Source: Anaerolineae bacterium (GTDB lineage: Bacteria > Chloroflexota > Anaerolineae > DUEN01). From it: a stretch of 64,000 nucleotides of DNA. Under the pieces are notes generated by a model. It was not told the DNA's origin. It did no database searches and saw nothing but the letters and a program-made list of their open reading frames with translations. Shown piece after piece: positions 17,748 through 25,332 of the stretch (position 1 is its first letter; each line of letters starts with the position of its first letter). The position numbers and the translations under genes were made by a program. The stretch covers positions 281,577 through 345,576 of the forward strand of contig JANXBS010000001.1 of NCBI GenBank assembly GCA_025060615.1. Direction: 5' to 3'.

Positions 17748-18125
17748 TCAGGCAGGGATGGGCTCTCGTTCTTTGACTGCCTGAATCTTAGAGGAAGCCT
17801 TGCGGGTTTCACGCTCTTTCAGATAGACCTCTACCTCCCGCCGCGCCTTTTCAAACTCTTTAAGCAGCTCTTCATCGCTGAGTTTAAGCCCAGCGATAGT
17901 ACGCTGGGCACAAGCGGTGCACCCCAAGGAAGCCTTATAACTTCCCATATCACAGTTCAAGCAATCACATAGGCGGATCATCATATAGGAAAAGGCGATC
18001 GTGTCAAGTGAGCCATCTGGCTGGGCGGCCACCCGCTCCACTAGAGCTCGCCAGGCCTCGCCTCTTAAGTTCTTCAGCGCAGCGATACTGCGGTATGGGA
18101 ACAGGATCTCACTTTGAGGATACAT
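17748..18125 (-). CDS. Small Cys-rich hypothetical protein
   Basis: 125 residues from ATG 18125, which has a GGAGG site and lies just downstream of the predicted transcription start. The middle contains LCDCLNCDMG followed by GCTACAQ. The spaced Cys residues could bind zinc or an Fe-S cluster. The C-terminal third is a charged helix. No family is recognised. It is divergently transcribed from the EF-G-like gene with overlapping control regions, which suggests a link to translation or stress (inference). A longer reading from TTG 18158 is unlikely given the promoter. Confidence 0.7.
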   Translation of the reverse strand: MYPQSEILFPYRSIAALKNLRGEAWRALVERVAAQPDGSLDTIAFSYMMIRLCDCLNCDMGSYKASLGCTACAQRTIAGLKLSDEELLKEFEKARREVEVYLKERETRKASSKIQAVKEREPIPA

Positions 18126-18161
18126 ACCAACCCATCCCTCCGAACGCAAGATTTTCAATAC

Positions 18162-18191
18162 ATAGTAGCACAGCTAAAGCTTACATGTCAA
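18162..18191 (-). promoter_or_regulatory. Promoter of the Cys-rich gene
   Basis: On the minus strand TTGACA (18191-18186), an 18-base spacer and TACTAT (18167-18162). Its -35 box lies 5 bases from the -35 box of the opposite promoter. Confidence 0.7.
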
Positions 18192-18196
18192 GCGCG

Positions 18197-18225
18197 TTGA
18201 CAGTTTGTCCCTTTTCGTTTACAAT
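18197..18225 (+). promoter_or_regulatory. Promoter of the EF-G-like gene
   Basis: A consensus TTGACA (18197-18202), a 17-base spacer and TACAAT (18220-18225). Transcription should start near 18232. Confidence 0.75.
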
Positions 18226-18235
18226 GGATACGTTA

Positions 18236-18282
18236 AGCCGCCGGTCTTCCGGCCTACATCTTAGCCGGAAACACAGGCGGCT
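18236..18282 (+). promoter_or_regulatory. Structured leader of the EF-G-like mRNA
   Basis: Two nested stems: AGCCGCC (18236-18242) with GGCGGCT (18276-18282), and TTCCGGC (18247-18253) with GCCGGAA (18264-18270). They are separated by a GGTC/ACACA internal loop. The element begins at the predicted 5' end of the transcript and ends about 20 bases before the AAGGAGG site. No U-tract follows, so it is not a terminator. Confidence 0.6.
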
Positions 18283-18314
18283 GCCTTTAGGATAGGGAAT
18301 TTTAAGGAGGATCC

Positions 18315-20390
18315 ATGGCAAAGTATACGGGTGAACGGCTCCGTAATGTGGCACTTCTGGGACACGGAGGCTCGGGCAAAACCTCGTTGGCCGAGGCGAT
18401 CCTGTTTAACAGTGGTGGCACCAGCCGACTAGGGCGAGTCGAGGACGGCACTACCGTCTCGGACTGGGATCCGGAGGAACAGCGGCGCCGTATCTCCATT
18501 AATACGTCCATCCTGCCGAGCGAATGGCAGGGCTATAAGCTCAACATCCTGGATACACCAGGCTATATGGACTTCATTGGCGAGGTGATCAGCGCGGTGC
18601 GTGTGGCTGACGGTGCAGTGATCGTCCTGGACGCTGTTTCTGGCGTCGAAGTGGGCACGGAGGCTGTCTGGGGATATGCCAATGAGCGCTCGCTACCTCG
18701 TCTAGCCTTTATCAACAAGATGGACCGTGAGAACGCCTCTTTTGATGGCGTAATTAAGCAATTGCGCGAGGCTTTCACAGGGAATATCGTGCCCTTGCAG
18801 CTCCCGATCGGTGCCGAGTCGAACTTCCGTGGAGTGGTAGACCTAGTGGAGCGCAAAGCATACTTGGGCTCTAGCCGTGAGCCGACCGAGGTGCCAGCTG
18901 ACCTGATCGACGCGGTGGAGGAGGCCCGCTTTCAATTGGTGGAGGTGGCGGCTGAGAGCGATGATGAGCTGATTATGAAATACCTGGAGGGTGGGGAGCT
19001 CACCTCTGAAGAGATACGGCGCGGCTTGAGCGCTGGTGTTCACAAGGGAGATGTCATCCTTGTGCTCTGCGGTTCCGCTTTGAACAATCTAGGCATTCAT
19101 GCCCTAATGCGTGCCATCGTTGACTACTTGCCGTCTCCTCTAGAAGCACCTAAAGAACCGGCTACCATCCCTGCTACCGGAGAAGAGACCTTTGTAACGC
19201 CCGATCCTAACGGTCCCGTGGCAGCCCTGGTTTTCAAGACCATGGCAGATCCTTTCGTGGGCAAGCTGACGTATTTCCGGGTTATGTCGGGCAAGGTACT
19301 CTCAGATAGCCGGCTCTACAATCCACGCGCCGGCCAAGAGGAACGGATTGGCCAAGTCTTTATGGTGCGCGGCAAAGAGCAGATTGGCGTGGAAGAGGTC
19401 GTAGCGGGAGACCTGGGAGCTGTCGCCAAGCTGACCCAGACGCTAACAGGAGACACTCTGTGCGATCGCAGCAATCCATACGTGTTTAGGCCCATCGTCT
19501 TCCCGCATCCGCTGTACGAGGTCGCTGTTAACCCCAAGACCAAGGCTGATTCAGCTAAGATGGGTACCTCCCTTACCCGTTTGATCGAGGAGGATCCCAC
19601 ATTGCAGTGGCGACAGGAGCCCTCTACCCGTCAGACGATCTTAGCCGGCTTGGGAGAGACGCACATTGATGTAGCTGTGCGTCGGCTGGAGTCTAAATTC
19701 GGCGTGGGTGTGACGACCGAAACCCCAAAGGTCCCCTATCGCGAGACGATCTCTAAGATCGCTACGGCCCAATATCGGCACAAGAAGCAGACGGGCGGCG
19801 CTGGGCAGTTTGCGGAGGTGCATCTGCGAGTCGAGCCTTTGGAGCGTGGCAAAGGGTTCGAATATGTAAACGAAGTTTTCGGCGGCGCCATCTCCAGCAG
19901 CTTCATCCCGTCTATTGAAAAGGGTATTCGCCAGGTGATGGAGCAAGGAGTGATCGCCGGGTATCCGGTGGTGGATATCAAAGCGGCTGTCTACGATGGG
20001 AAGGAGCATCCGGTGGATTCTAAAGACATTGCGTTCCAGATCGCCGGACGCGAGGCCTTTAAGCTGGCAGTTCAACAGGCAGGGCCAATTCTGCTGGAGC
20101 CAATCATGAACGTCACGATTACTGTACCTGAGCAATACATGGGCGATGTCATGAGCGACCTGAACACCAGGCGAGGACGAGTGCAAGGCATGGAACAGGT
20201 GCGCGGCAAGAGCATCGTTCGAGCACAGGTGCCGTTAGCGGAGATGCAACGATATTCCACTGACCTACGTTCCATAACCCAAGGGCGGGGCGTCTACACG
20301 ATGGAGTTTTCGCACTACGAGCCGGTGCCTAGCCACCTTGCGGAGAAGATCATCGCTCAGGCCAAGCAGGAAGCCGAAGCGGAGAGATAA
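18315..20390 (+). CDS. EF-G-like translational GTPase (EF-G2 type)
   Basis: A 691-residue translation-factor GTPase with all five EF-G domains. The P-loop is GHGGSGKTSL (residues 16-25) rather than the GHIDAGKTT of canonical EF-G. That places it in the EF-G-like/EF-G2 group whose role is not settled (elongation paralogue, recycling or stress). G3 is DTPGYMDF and G4 is NKMD. Domain IV includes the conserved RHKKQTGGAGQFAEV-type segment. The ATG has an excellent AAGGAGG site. It stands alone, without rpsL, rpsG or tuf. A strong promoter and structured leader precede it, and an intrinsic terminator follows. Confidence 0.9.
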   Translation: MAKYTGERLRNVALLGHGGSGKTSLAEAILFNSGGTSRLGRVEDGTTVSDWDPEEQRRRISINTSILPSEWQGYKLNILDTPGYMDFIGEVISAVRVADGAVIVLDAVSGVEVGTEAVWGYANERSLPRLAFINKMDRENASFDGVIKQLREAFTGNIVPLQLPIGAESNFRGVVDLVERKAYLGSSREPTEVPADLIDAVEEARFQLVEVAAESDDELIMKYLEGGELTSEEIRRGLSAGVHKGDVILVLCGSALNNLGIHALMRAIVDYLPSPLEAPKEPATIPATGEETFVTPDPNGPVAALVFKTMADPFVGKLTYFRVMSGKVLSDSRLYNPRAGQEERIGQVFMVRGKEQIGVEEVVAGDLGAVAKLTQTLTGDTLCDRSNPYVFRPIVFPHPLYEVAVNPKTKADSAKMGTSLTRLIEEDPTLQWRQEPSTRQTILAGLGETHIDVAVRRLESKFGVGVTTETPKVPYRETISKIATAQYRHKKQTGGAGQFAEVHLRVEPLERGKGFEYVNEVFGGAISSSFIPSIEKGIRQVMEQGVIAGYPVVDIKAAVYDGKEHPVDSKDIAFQIAGREAFKLAVQQAGPILLEPIMNVTITVPEQYMGDVMSDLNTRRGRVQGMEQVRGKSIVRAQVPLAEMQRYSTDLRSITQGRGVYTMEFSHYEPVPSHLAEKIIAQAKQEAEAER

Positions 20391-20432
20391 GACCGTTTGT
20401 CCCAGGAAGTGATCCCTGGAGAGCTCCCTGGA

Positions 20433-20472
20433 ACGGCCACATGTCTGATGGCATGTGGCCGTTTGTTTCTTG
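20433..20472 (+). terminator. Intrinsic terminator of the EF-G-like gene
   Basis: An 11-bp perfect stem (ACGGCCACATG, 20433-20443, with CATGTGGCCGT, 20452-20462) is followed by TTGTTTCTT. This is a typical rho-independent terminator 40 bases after the stop codon. Confidence 0.85.
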
Positions 20473-20536
20473 AGCCGATCCGAAGACCTCACCAGATAAG
20501 CGAAGGCATTGCCTCCGCCTATAGTAGTATAGGCTC

Positions 20537-21154
20537 TTAGTTCCACCCAGCCCGCTGGATCGCCAGCGCTGCCTGTAAGTAGCTTATCGCCTCTTGATAG
20601 GTGTCTCGCGCTTCTAGAGCTAAGCGCAGGAAACTGCTGTTGACCTTACCATCTGTCGCCAGAAAGGCCAAAGCACCTAAATAGGTGCACCAGCGCACAT
20701 AGCTTCCCTTCAGGACGCCGGCCGGATCGTACATCAACAAGGGATGTTCGTTGCTAGCGATAATGAAGTGCCCAGGTAGATCGAAATGGGTCACTTCGAA
20801 GGCCACGCGCAGATAATCTTCAGGCCCACCAGCATAGCGATCTGATGCTTGGCGCATCACAGCTTCCAGATCAAAGCCGATCTCCTCTAGAAGTGATGGG
20901 TAGATCGCCATCCCCCATCGGCGAACCATCTGGATGCAGCCGTTGTAGCCGATCGGCACCGGCACACACCGATCAGCCAGACCTGCCGGTAATTGGATGA
21001 TCACCTGGCGTTGCTCCAAAGTCCCCTCTTCGTTGACCGACCAATATGTCACTTGCCAGTCTTCGGTAGGGAAGAGACCGGGCAGATTGTTCAAGACCAA
21101 TGCTTCAGGCTCAGCTCTGCTACGTCTTACCGTGTTCCCTGCTCGCTTTCCCAT
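20537..21154 (-). CDS. Hypothetical protein, 205 residues
   Basis: No family is recognised. The sequence is soluble and mixed alpha/beta, without signal peptide or membrane segment. Notable stretches are the central VAFEVTHFDLPGHFIIASNE and a C-terminal helix with several Ala (EAISYLQAALAIQRAGWN). The ATG at 21154 is the likely start. It runs toward the EF-G-like gene and is separated from it by that gene's terminator. Confidence 0.6.
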   Translation of the reverse strand: MGKRAGNTVRRSRAEPEALVLNNLPGLFPTEDWQVTYWSVNEEGTLEQRQVIIQLPAGLADRCVPVPIGYNGCIQMVRRWGMAIYPSLLEEIGFDLEAVMRQASDRYAGGPEDYLRVAFEVTHFDLPGHFIIASNEHPLLMYDPAGVLKGSYVRWCTYLGALAFLATDGKVNSSFLRLALEARDTYQEAISYLQAALAIQRAGWN

Positions 21155-21221
21155 CTCCCCCTCTCCTAACTGCCACTCCCGTGTTGAGGCCGAGACCCTC
21201 TAGAAGGTGAAGCTGGCCCCT

Positions 21222-22040
21222 TTACCGCACTGCCAAATCGTTATCGTGTTGGTTGATATCGGCTACCGGATAGTAGGGACCTTCCGCCTGAGGCGGCGTG
21301 GGCCTGCGCGCGCCAGAACCAACATCCAGCACTATGTCTCGTTGTCCCAACAACACCGGTCGTCCCCACGCGTCGGTGGCGGCAATTAACTCCACAAAAA
21401 GCAGGTCACCGTTCCTACCAGCCGCTCGGAAGATGCCCTCACGCTCCACCTCGGCTTGGTCCATTGCAAAGTAAAACTGTGTAGTCAAAAGCTCTTGTCC
21501 CTCTCGTTTCACTTTGACATGAATATGCCGTGGGCGAGGCGAATAGCGGCCCGGTACAATGGTGCGGAACATATATAGGCCTTGTTCGTCAGTTATGGCA
21601 GTGCCAAAGAACTGAAAAGCCTTGTCGCGTTGCTCGGTGAATGGGGCTCTCGGGTGGTCATAAATGCCATTTGCATCGGTCTGCCAAATCACTACTGTGA
21701 CACCGGCAATTGGGGTCCCTGCTTTGTCAGTCACCTGGCCATAGAGCAATAGGAGCTCGCCTTGAGCGACTTGCGGTGGAGCTGGGAAAGCAGACAAAAC
21801 AAGCCTCTGCAGAGACAAGGGGCTTGGTGATAATGATCCTTGGGACATAGTTTCAGGGGTTATAGTGAGTTGTGCAGGAGCAGAGCTCTGTCTATGAGTG
21901 GGTGTCACTGGAGGAGATGAAGGGGTGAGAGCCTGCTCTGTCAGCGTTGGATAAGAGATAGGCATTACCGTGCAGCTCGTCATCCCCAGTGCTATCAAAA
22001 TGATCCACCTTAGCCAACGCGACATCAAAAAGTAGCTCAT
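21222..22040 (-). CDS. Intradiol ring-cleavage dioxygenase-like lipoprotein
   Basis: A 272-residue exported lipoprotein: a hydrophobic start ends in a lipobox (LGMTSC, Cys at ~23). A Ser/Thr/Pro-rich linker follows. The catalytic-type domain (residues ~85-250) shows the transthyretin-like start VTDKAGTPIAGVTVVIWQTD, then GIYDHP, and PGRYSPRPRHIHVKV. The Tyr and two His in these motifs are the expected non-haem Fe(III) ligands of the protocatechuate/catechol dioxygenase superfamily. As a cell-surface enzyme it could open lignin-derived aromatics; a pure binding role is also possible. Confidence 0.78.
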   Translation of the reverse strand: MSYFLMSRWLRWIILIALGMTSCTVMPISYPTLTEQALTPSSPPVTPTHRQSSAPAQLTITPETMSQGSLSPSPLSLQRLVLSAFPAPPQVAQGELLLLYGQVTDKAGTPIAGVTVVIWQTDANGIYDHPRAPFTEQRDKAFQFFGTAITDEQGLYMFRTIVPGRYSPRPRHIHVKVKREGQELLTTQFYFAMDQAEVEREGIFRAAGRNGDLLFVELIAATDAWGRPVLLGQRDIVLDVGSGARRPTPPQAEGPYYPVADINQHDNDLAVR

Positions 22041-22163
22041 CTCGTTTTCACCTTAACCACCAGAAGGAATCCTTGATTCATAGCTAGTCACGAATCCGTC
22101 TCTATCCTGAGGCAAGTGCTAGCAGTAGTGGTCGCATACTGAGGAACTCATATATCTAGTGCG

Positions 22164-22239
22164 TGGCGCCCCCAGCAGGATTCGAACCTGCGACCTGCGG
22201 ATTAGAAGTCCGTCGCTCTATCCTCTGAGCTATGGGGGC
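22164..22239 (-). tRNA. tRNA-Arg (anticodon UCU)
   Basis: A complete cloverleaf on the minus strand: acceptor GCCCCCA/TGGGGGC, D-arm GCTC...GAGC, anticodon loop CTTCTAA (anticodon TCT), T-arm GCAGG-TTCGAAT-CCTGC. Discriminator G and an encoded CCA follow (22166-22164). The outer anticodon-stem pair is an A-C mismatch; other pairs fit. It lies 13 bases after the 6S RNA terminator. Confidence 0.95.
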
Positions 22240-22251
22240 ATCGCTTCGAAC

Positions 22252-22278
22252 AAAAAAGCTACCGGTTTCACCGGCAGC
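22252..22278 (-). terminator. Intrinsic terminator of the 6S RNA
   Basis: On the minus strand a 9-bp stem GCTGCCGGT/ACCGGTAGC (22278-22258, one G-U pair) is followed by six T residues (22257-22252). Confidence 0.85.
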
Positions 22279-22279
22279 C

Positions 22280-22467
22280 TACCCTTCAAGCAAGCCCCCG
22301 CCGTGCCGTGTGCCAATGGGTTTTGAACCTGCTCACGCAGGTGGGAGCCTGCTGAGAGTTCCTGTCTTGCCGCTCTATGGGCTATCACATTCCCCCCCAG
22401 ACGGCCGGCCCCCTATGGATCTTGTGTTGGCTCAAAACGCTTCTTTGGCATCACGGGCACCGCAGGG
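22280..22467 (-). ncRNA. ssrS: 6S RNA (RNA polymerase-binding regulatory RNA)
   Basis: This ~190-base minus-strand region has no credible gene but folds like 6S RNA. The 5' end CCCTGCGGTGCC (22467-22456) pairs with GGCACGGCGGGG (22307-22296) in 11 of 12 positions as the closing stem. Near the 5' side TTTTGAGCCAACA recalls the TTGAGCC block of known 6S RNAs. On the 3' side GGTTCAAAACCCATTGGCA is similar to the matching strand. The central part contains an apical GC-rich hairpin (GCTCCCACCTGCGTGAGCAGG). A weak promoter precedes it and an intrinsic terminator follows. 6S RNA sequesters the housekeeping RNA polymerase in stationary phase. Confidence 0.72.
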
Positions 22468-22509
22468 TATTTCTACAATACCATAACTTCCCTCAACTGG
22501 CAAATGCCC

Positions 22510-23502
22510 TCATTTTTCGGAGGCCAGAGCGGCAGCTAGCTCCACCGGTGATACGGTCACGTTGCCCATCCGACGCACCACTAGGCCCGCCGCCCGGTTA
22601 GCTAAAAGCGCAGCTGTTTCTATCTCTATCCCTGCCGCCAGCGCTAAGGTCATCACGGCGATCACGGTATCCCCAGCTCCTGTCACATCGAACACCTCTG
22701 AGCGATTGGCGGCCGGCAAATGTAAAATCGGCCGCCCTCGCACAGCCACGGTCATCCCATCCGGCCCGCGCGTGATGACCAATGTCTTCACGCTAATCGC
22801 CGACAATAGCCGACCGGCTGCCCACTCGAAATCGGCATCGGTGTTTAGCGAAACCTCTAGCTGGGCTTCAGCTTCTGCCCGATTGCACTTTACCAGGTCA
22901 AATCCACGAAAGGCGCTCAGCCTTCCCTGCGAATCCGCCGTCATCAGAATGCCACGTGCGCCCGCCACCGCCCGCGCCGTCTCCACTAGGGCCGGCACCA
23001 CTACACCGGAACCGTAATCGGAGATGAGCAGTGCATGGGCTCCTTCTGATAGCCGCTCGATGTGGGCTTGCAGCGCCGTCAGTACCTCGCCCGTCACTGG
23101 CCGGCGATCCACTCGATCGATACGTGCCAGGTGCTGAGCGAAGATCAACGAGCCTTCGGCCACGATACGGGTTTTCACCGTGGTGCAGCGCGTCGGGTCC
23201 ACAACCACTCCCTCTACATCTAACCCTGCCGCCGCCATCTGATCGATCAAACTACGGCCAGCTGCATCGTCCCCTACCACACCTATCACACTCGCCCGCC
23301 CTTTCAGCGCAACCACGTTGTGCGCCGGATTCGCTGCGCCTCCCAGGACTGTAAAGCTGCGCACGTATTCCAGCACCGGGACCGGAGCTTCTCGGCTCAA
23401 GCGCGTCGCCCGCCCTACCATGTATTCGTCTAAAATCAGGTCCCCAACGACTACAATTCGATATCCAGCCAACCGGCTGACCAACTCTGCCGCCGCTGTC
23501 AC
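22510..23502 (-). CDS. PfkB-family kinase similar to heptose-7-phosphate kinase (RfaE domain I)
   Basis: A ~330-residue ribokinase-fold sugar kinase. It shows VGDLILDEYMVGRATRLSRE APVPV in two adjacent blocks, GGAANPAHNV, and the C-terminal PfkB signature DVTGAGDTV with the catalytic Asp. These blocks match the kinase half of HldE/RfaE, which makes heptose 1,7-bisphosphate. The cytidylyltransferase-like second half of HldE is absent. The GTG start (23502) overlaps the stop of the upstream WecG-type gene; TTG 23505 is an alternative. Last gene of a five-gene glycan operon. Confidence 0.83.
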   Translation of the reverse strand: MTAAAELVSRLAGYRIVVVGDLILDEYMVGRATRLSREAPVPVLEYVRSFTVLGGAANPAHNVVALKGRASVIGVVGDDAAGRSLIDQMAAAGLDVEGVVVDPTRCTTVKTRIVAEGSLIFAQHLARIDRVDRRPVTGEVLTALQAHIERLSEGAHALLISDYGSGVVVPALVETARAVAGARGILMTADSQGRLSAFRGFDLVKCNRAEAEAQLEVSLNTDADFEWAAGRLLSAISVKTLVITRGPDGMTVAVRGRPILHLPAANRSEVFDVTGAGDTVIAVMTLALAAGIEIETAALLANRAAGLVVRRMGNVTVSPVELAAALASEK

Positions 23503-24257
23503 CAAGCCCGCTCTCCTACGAAACGCTCAGCCACCACGCGCGCGGCAAATTGTGGGAGTGCCAGCATGCGTCGCCATCGCCATGGCTGACGAATCAAGCG
23601 ATACAACCACTCTAACCCTGCTCGCCGCATCCACGTCGGTGCTCGCCGAACAACCCCTGCGATGAAATCCAACGCCCCACCTATCCCCATCATCACGGGC
23701 ACCGCCAACACATCCCGATACCGGGCGATCCATAGATCCTGGGCCGGAGCGCCAAAGGCGACAAACAGCATGTCCGGCCGCGTAGCCCGGATGCGGGAGA
23801 TGATCTCCGGCGCCTCTTCATCGGCCGGCGAGCCGGGGTAGGTGCCTGCCACCGAGAGCCCGACATACCGAGATGCCAATACCTGGGCAGCTTGCTGTGC
23901 TACGCCTGGCCGGGCGCCCAGAAAAAACAGCCGCCATCCCTCTCGCGCCGCGCGTTCGGCAATCCTTGGCAGCAGGTCAGACCCGGCTACTCGCTCCGGC
24001 AGTGGCCGTCCCAAGATCCGCCCTGCCCATAACAGCCCAACTCCATCGGCCAGACACAAGTCGGCCGCCTCTAACACCAGGCGGAAAGCAGGATGGCGTC
24101 GCGAGGCTATGACGAATTCCGGATTGATGGTGACCACATGGTGAGGCGTGCCCTCGGCGACGAAGCTCGCTAGGCGGTCCAGCGCCTCTTTCATTGTCAC
24201 CGGGTCTACTCGAACGCCCAGAATCCGGCAGGGCGCGGCTTGTATGCCGTCAGCCAT
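23499..24257 (-). CDS. WecG/TagA/CpsF family glycosyltransferase (GT26)
   Basis: A 252-residue GT26 enzyme that adds a sugar (often N-acetylmannosamine or its acid) to a lipid-linked acceptor at the membrane. Family blocks are HHVVTINPEFVIASRRHP, ADGVGLLWAGRILG, FFLGARPGVAQQAA and FVAFGAPAQDLWIARY. The ATG at 24257 overlaps the upstream GT9 stop and has a GGAGGG site. An upstream extension of the frame is not homologous and is rejected. Confidence 0.9.
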   Translation of the reverse strand: MADGIQAAPCRILGVRVDPVTMKEALDRLASFVAEGTPHHVVTINPEFVIASRRHPAFRLVLEAADLCLADGVGLLWAGRILGRPLPERVAGSDLLPRIAERAAREGWRLFFLGARPGVAQQAAQVLASRYVGLSVAGTYPGSPADEEAPEIISRIRATRPDMLFVAFGAPAQDLWIARYRDVLAVPVMMGIGGALDFIAGVVRRAPTWMRRAGLEWLYRLIRQPWRWRRMLALPQFAARVVAERFVGERAW

Positions 24258-25332
24258 CCCTCCATAGCTCCATCGCGGCGGCGAGAACGGGCTCAGGGCC
24301 CAGGTCGGCCATACACGCGCGTTGTGGGCACCCTTCGCGGGCGCCCACTTGCGTCCCAATATATGAGCAAGGGCTGCAAGGGATGCCCAGCCGCACAACT
24401 CGAGCGCGCGCTGGGGGGGCCCATGGCCTCCATGCCTGATGGTTGGAAGGCCCAAAGAGGGCGATCACCGGCACTCCCACCGCAGCTGCCAGGTGCATCA
24501 CTCCGGAATCCGCTCCAATGAACAGCTTACATCGGCGTAGAACGGCAGCCAGATCGGCCAGATCCGTCTGCCCCTGCAGATTGAGCGCTGGGGACCGCAT
24601 CGCCCTAACCACCTTATCACCGTCATCAGTGAAAGTGCCTACCACAACCACGTTCACGCCTAAGCGGTCCACCAGCGCATCGGCCACAGCTGCGAACTTC
24701 CATGGATCCCAGCGCCGGGCTCGGCTATAGCTGCCGGAGCCGGCGTGGATCACGATATAAGGCGCCCGATCTTCCCCCATCAGCGCTGCCACCCGTTCAT
24801 CCTCATCGGCAAAAGGCGGCAACACTAGCGAAGTATCCTCCGTTCGCGCGCCCAACGCCTGGGCAACTGCTAGCGCGTATTCCACCTCATGGCGCCGGCC
24901 GAAGCCCTCATCGGGCACAGGACAGGTTAACCAGCCATGACCGCGGCCGTTCTCCAGCCCGGCTATGCGCGGCGCACCCGTCGCTGCAGCCAACAGCCGC
25001 CATTTGATCGCCCCGTACCTGGTACTTAGGTGATGAAATAACGCTACCGCGTCGTAACGCGCAGTCCATAATTGAGCGAAAAGCGACACCAGCCGCTTCC
25101 ATCGGGCGAGGTGCCGCAGCTCGCGTGGCGCATCGTAGTCATGTTTAGGAAAAGGGATCACACGATCTACCAGCCCAGTATGGCGGATCAGCAGCTCTGT
25201 ATGCGGCGTGACCAATGCGTCTAAGCGCGCTTGCGGATAGGTCTGCCGTAGAGCACGCAGCGCTGGTGTGCACAGCAACACGTCGCCCAGGTCGGCTAGT
25301 TTGACTGCCAAAATCCGGTGGGGACCGGACAT
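24250..25332 (-). CDS. Glycosyltransferase family 9 (heptosyltransferase-like)
   Basis: A 360-residue GT-B enzyme. The N-terminus reads RILAVKLADLGDVLLCTPAL, and the C-terminal half has FIGADSGVMHLAAAVGVPVI and ALFGPSNHQAWRPW, which are signature blocks of ADP-heptose:LPS heptosyltransferases. Paired with an RfaE-I-like kinase, it suggests a heptose-containing glycan. The ATG overlaps the preceding stop as TGATG (25334-25330). The true sugar donor is not proven. Confidence 0.88.
   Translation of the reverse strand: MSGPHRILAVKLADLGDVLLCTPALRALRQTYPQARLDALVTPHTELLIRHTGLVDRVIPFPKHDYDAPRELRHLARWKRLVSLFAQLWTARYDAVALFHHLSTRYGAIKWRLLAAATGAPRIAGLENGRGHGWLTCPVPDEGFGRRHEVEYALAVAQALGARTEDTSLVLPPFADEDERVAALMGEDRAPYIVIHAGSGSYSRARRWDPWKFAAVADALVDRLGVNVVVVGTFTDDGDKVVRAMRSPALNLQGQTDLADLAAVLRRCKLFIGADSGVMHLAAAVGVPVIALFGPSNHQAWRPWAPPARARVVRLGIPCSPCSYIGTQVGAREGCPQRACMADLGPEPVLAAAMELWRDG

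Noticed and set aside
18315-20390. Canonical translocase EF-G (fusA of the str operon)
   Set aside because: The P-loop is GHGGSGKTS instead of GHIDAGKTT, and no ribosomal-protein or tuf genes flank it, so it is called EF-G-like.
22232-22486. A plus-strand frame over the 6S RNA region
   Set aside because: It overlaps the tRNA and a well-folded RNA element with its own terminator, and its Pro/Arg-rich translation is not protein-like.
24258-24455. N-terminal extension of the WecG-type protein
   Set aside because: It overlaps the GT9 coding sequence in another frame and lacks family blocks. ATG 24257 is coupled to the GT9 stop.
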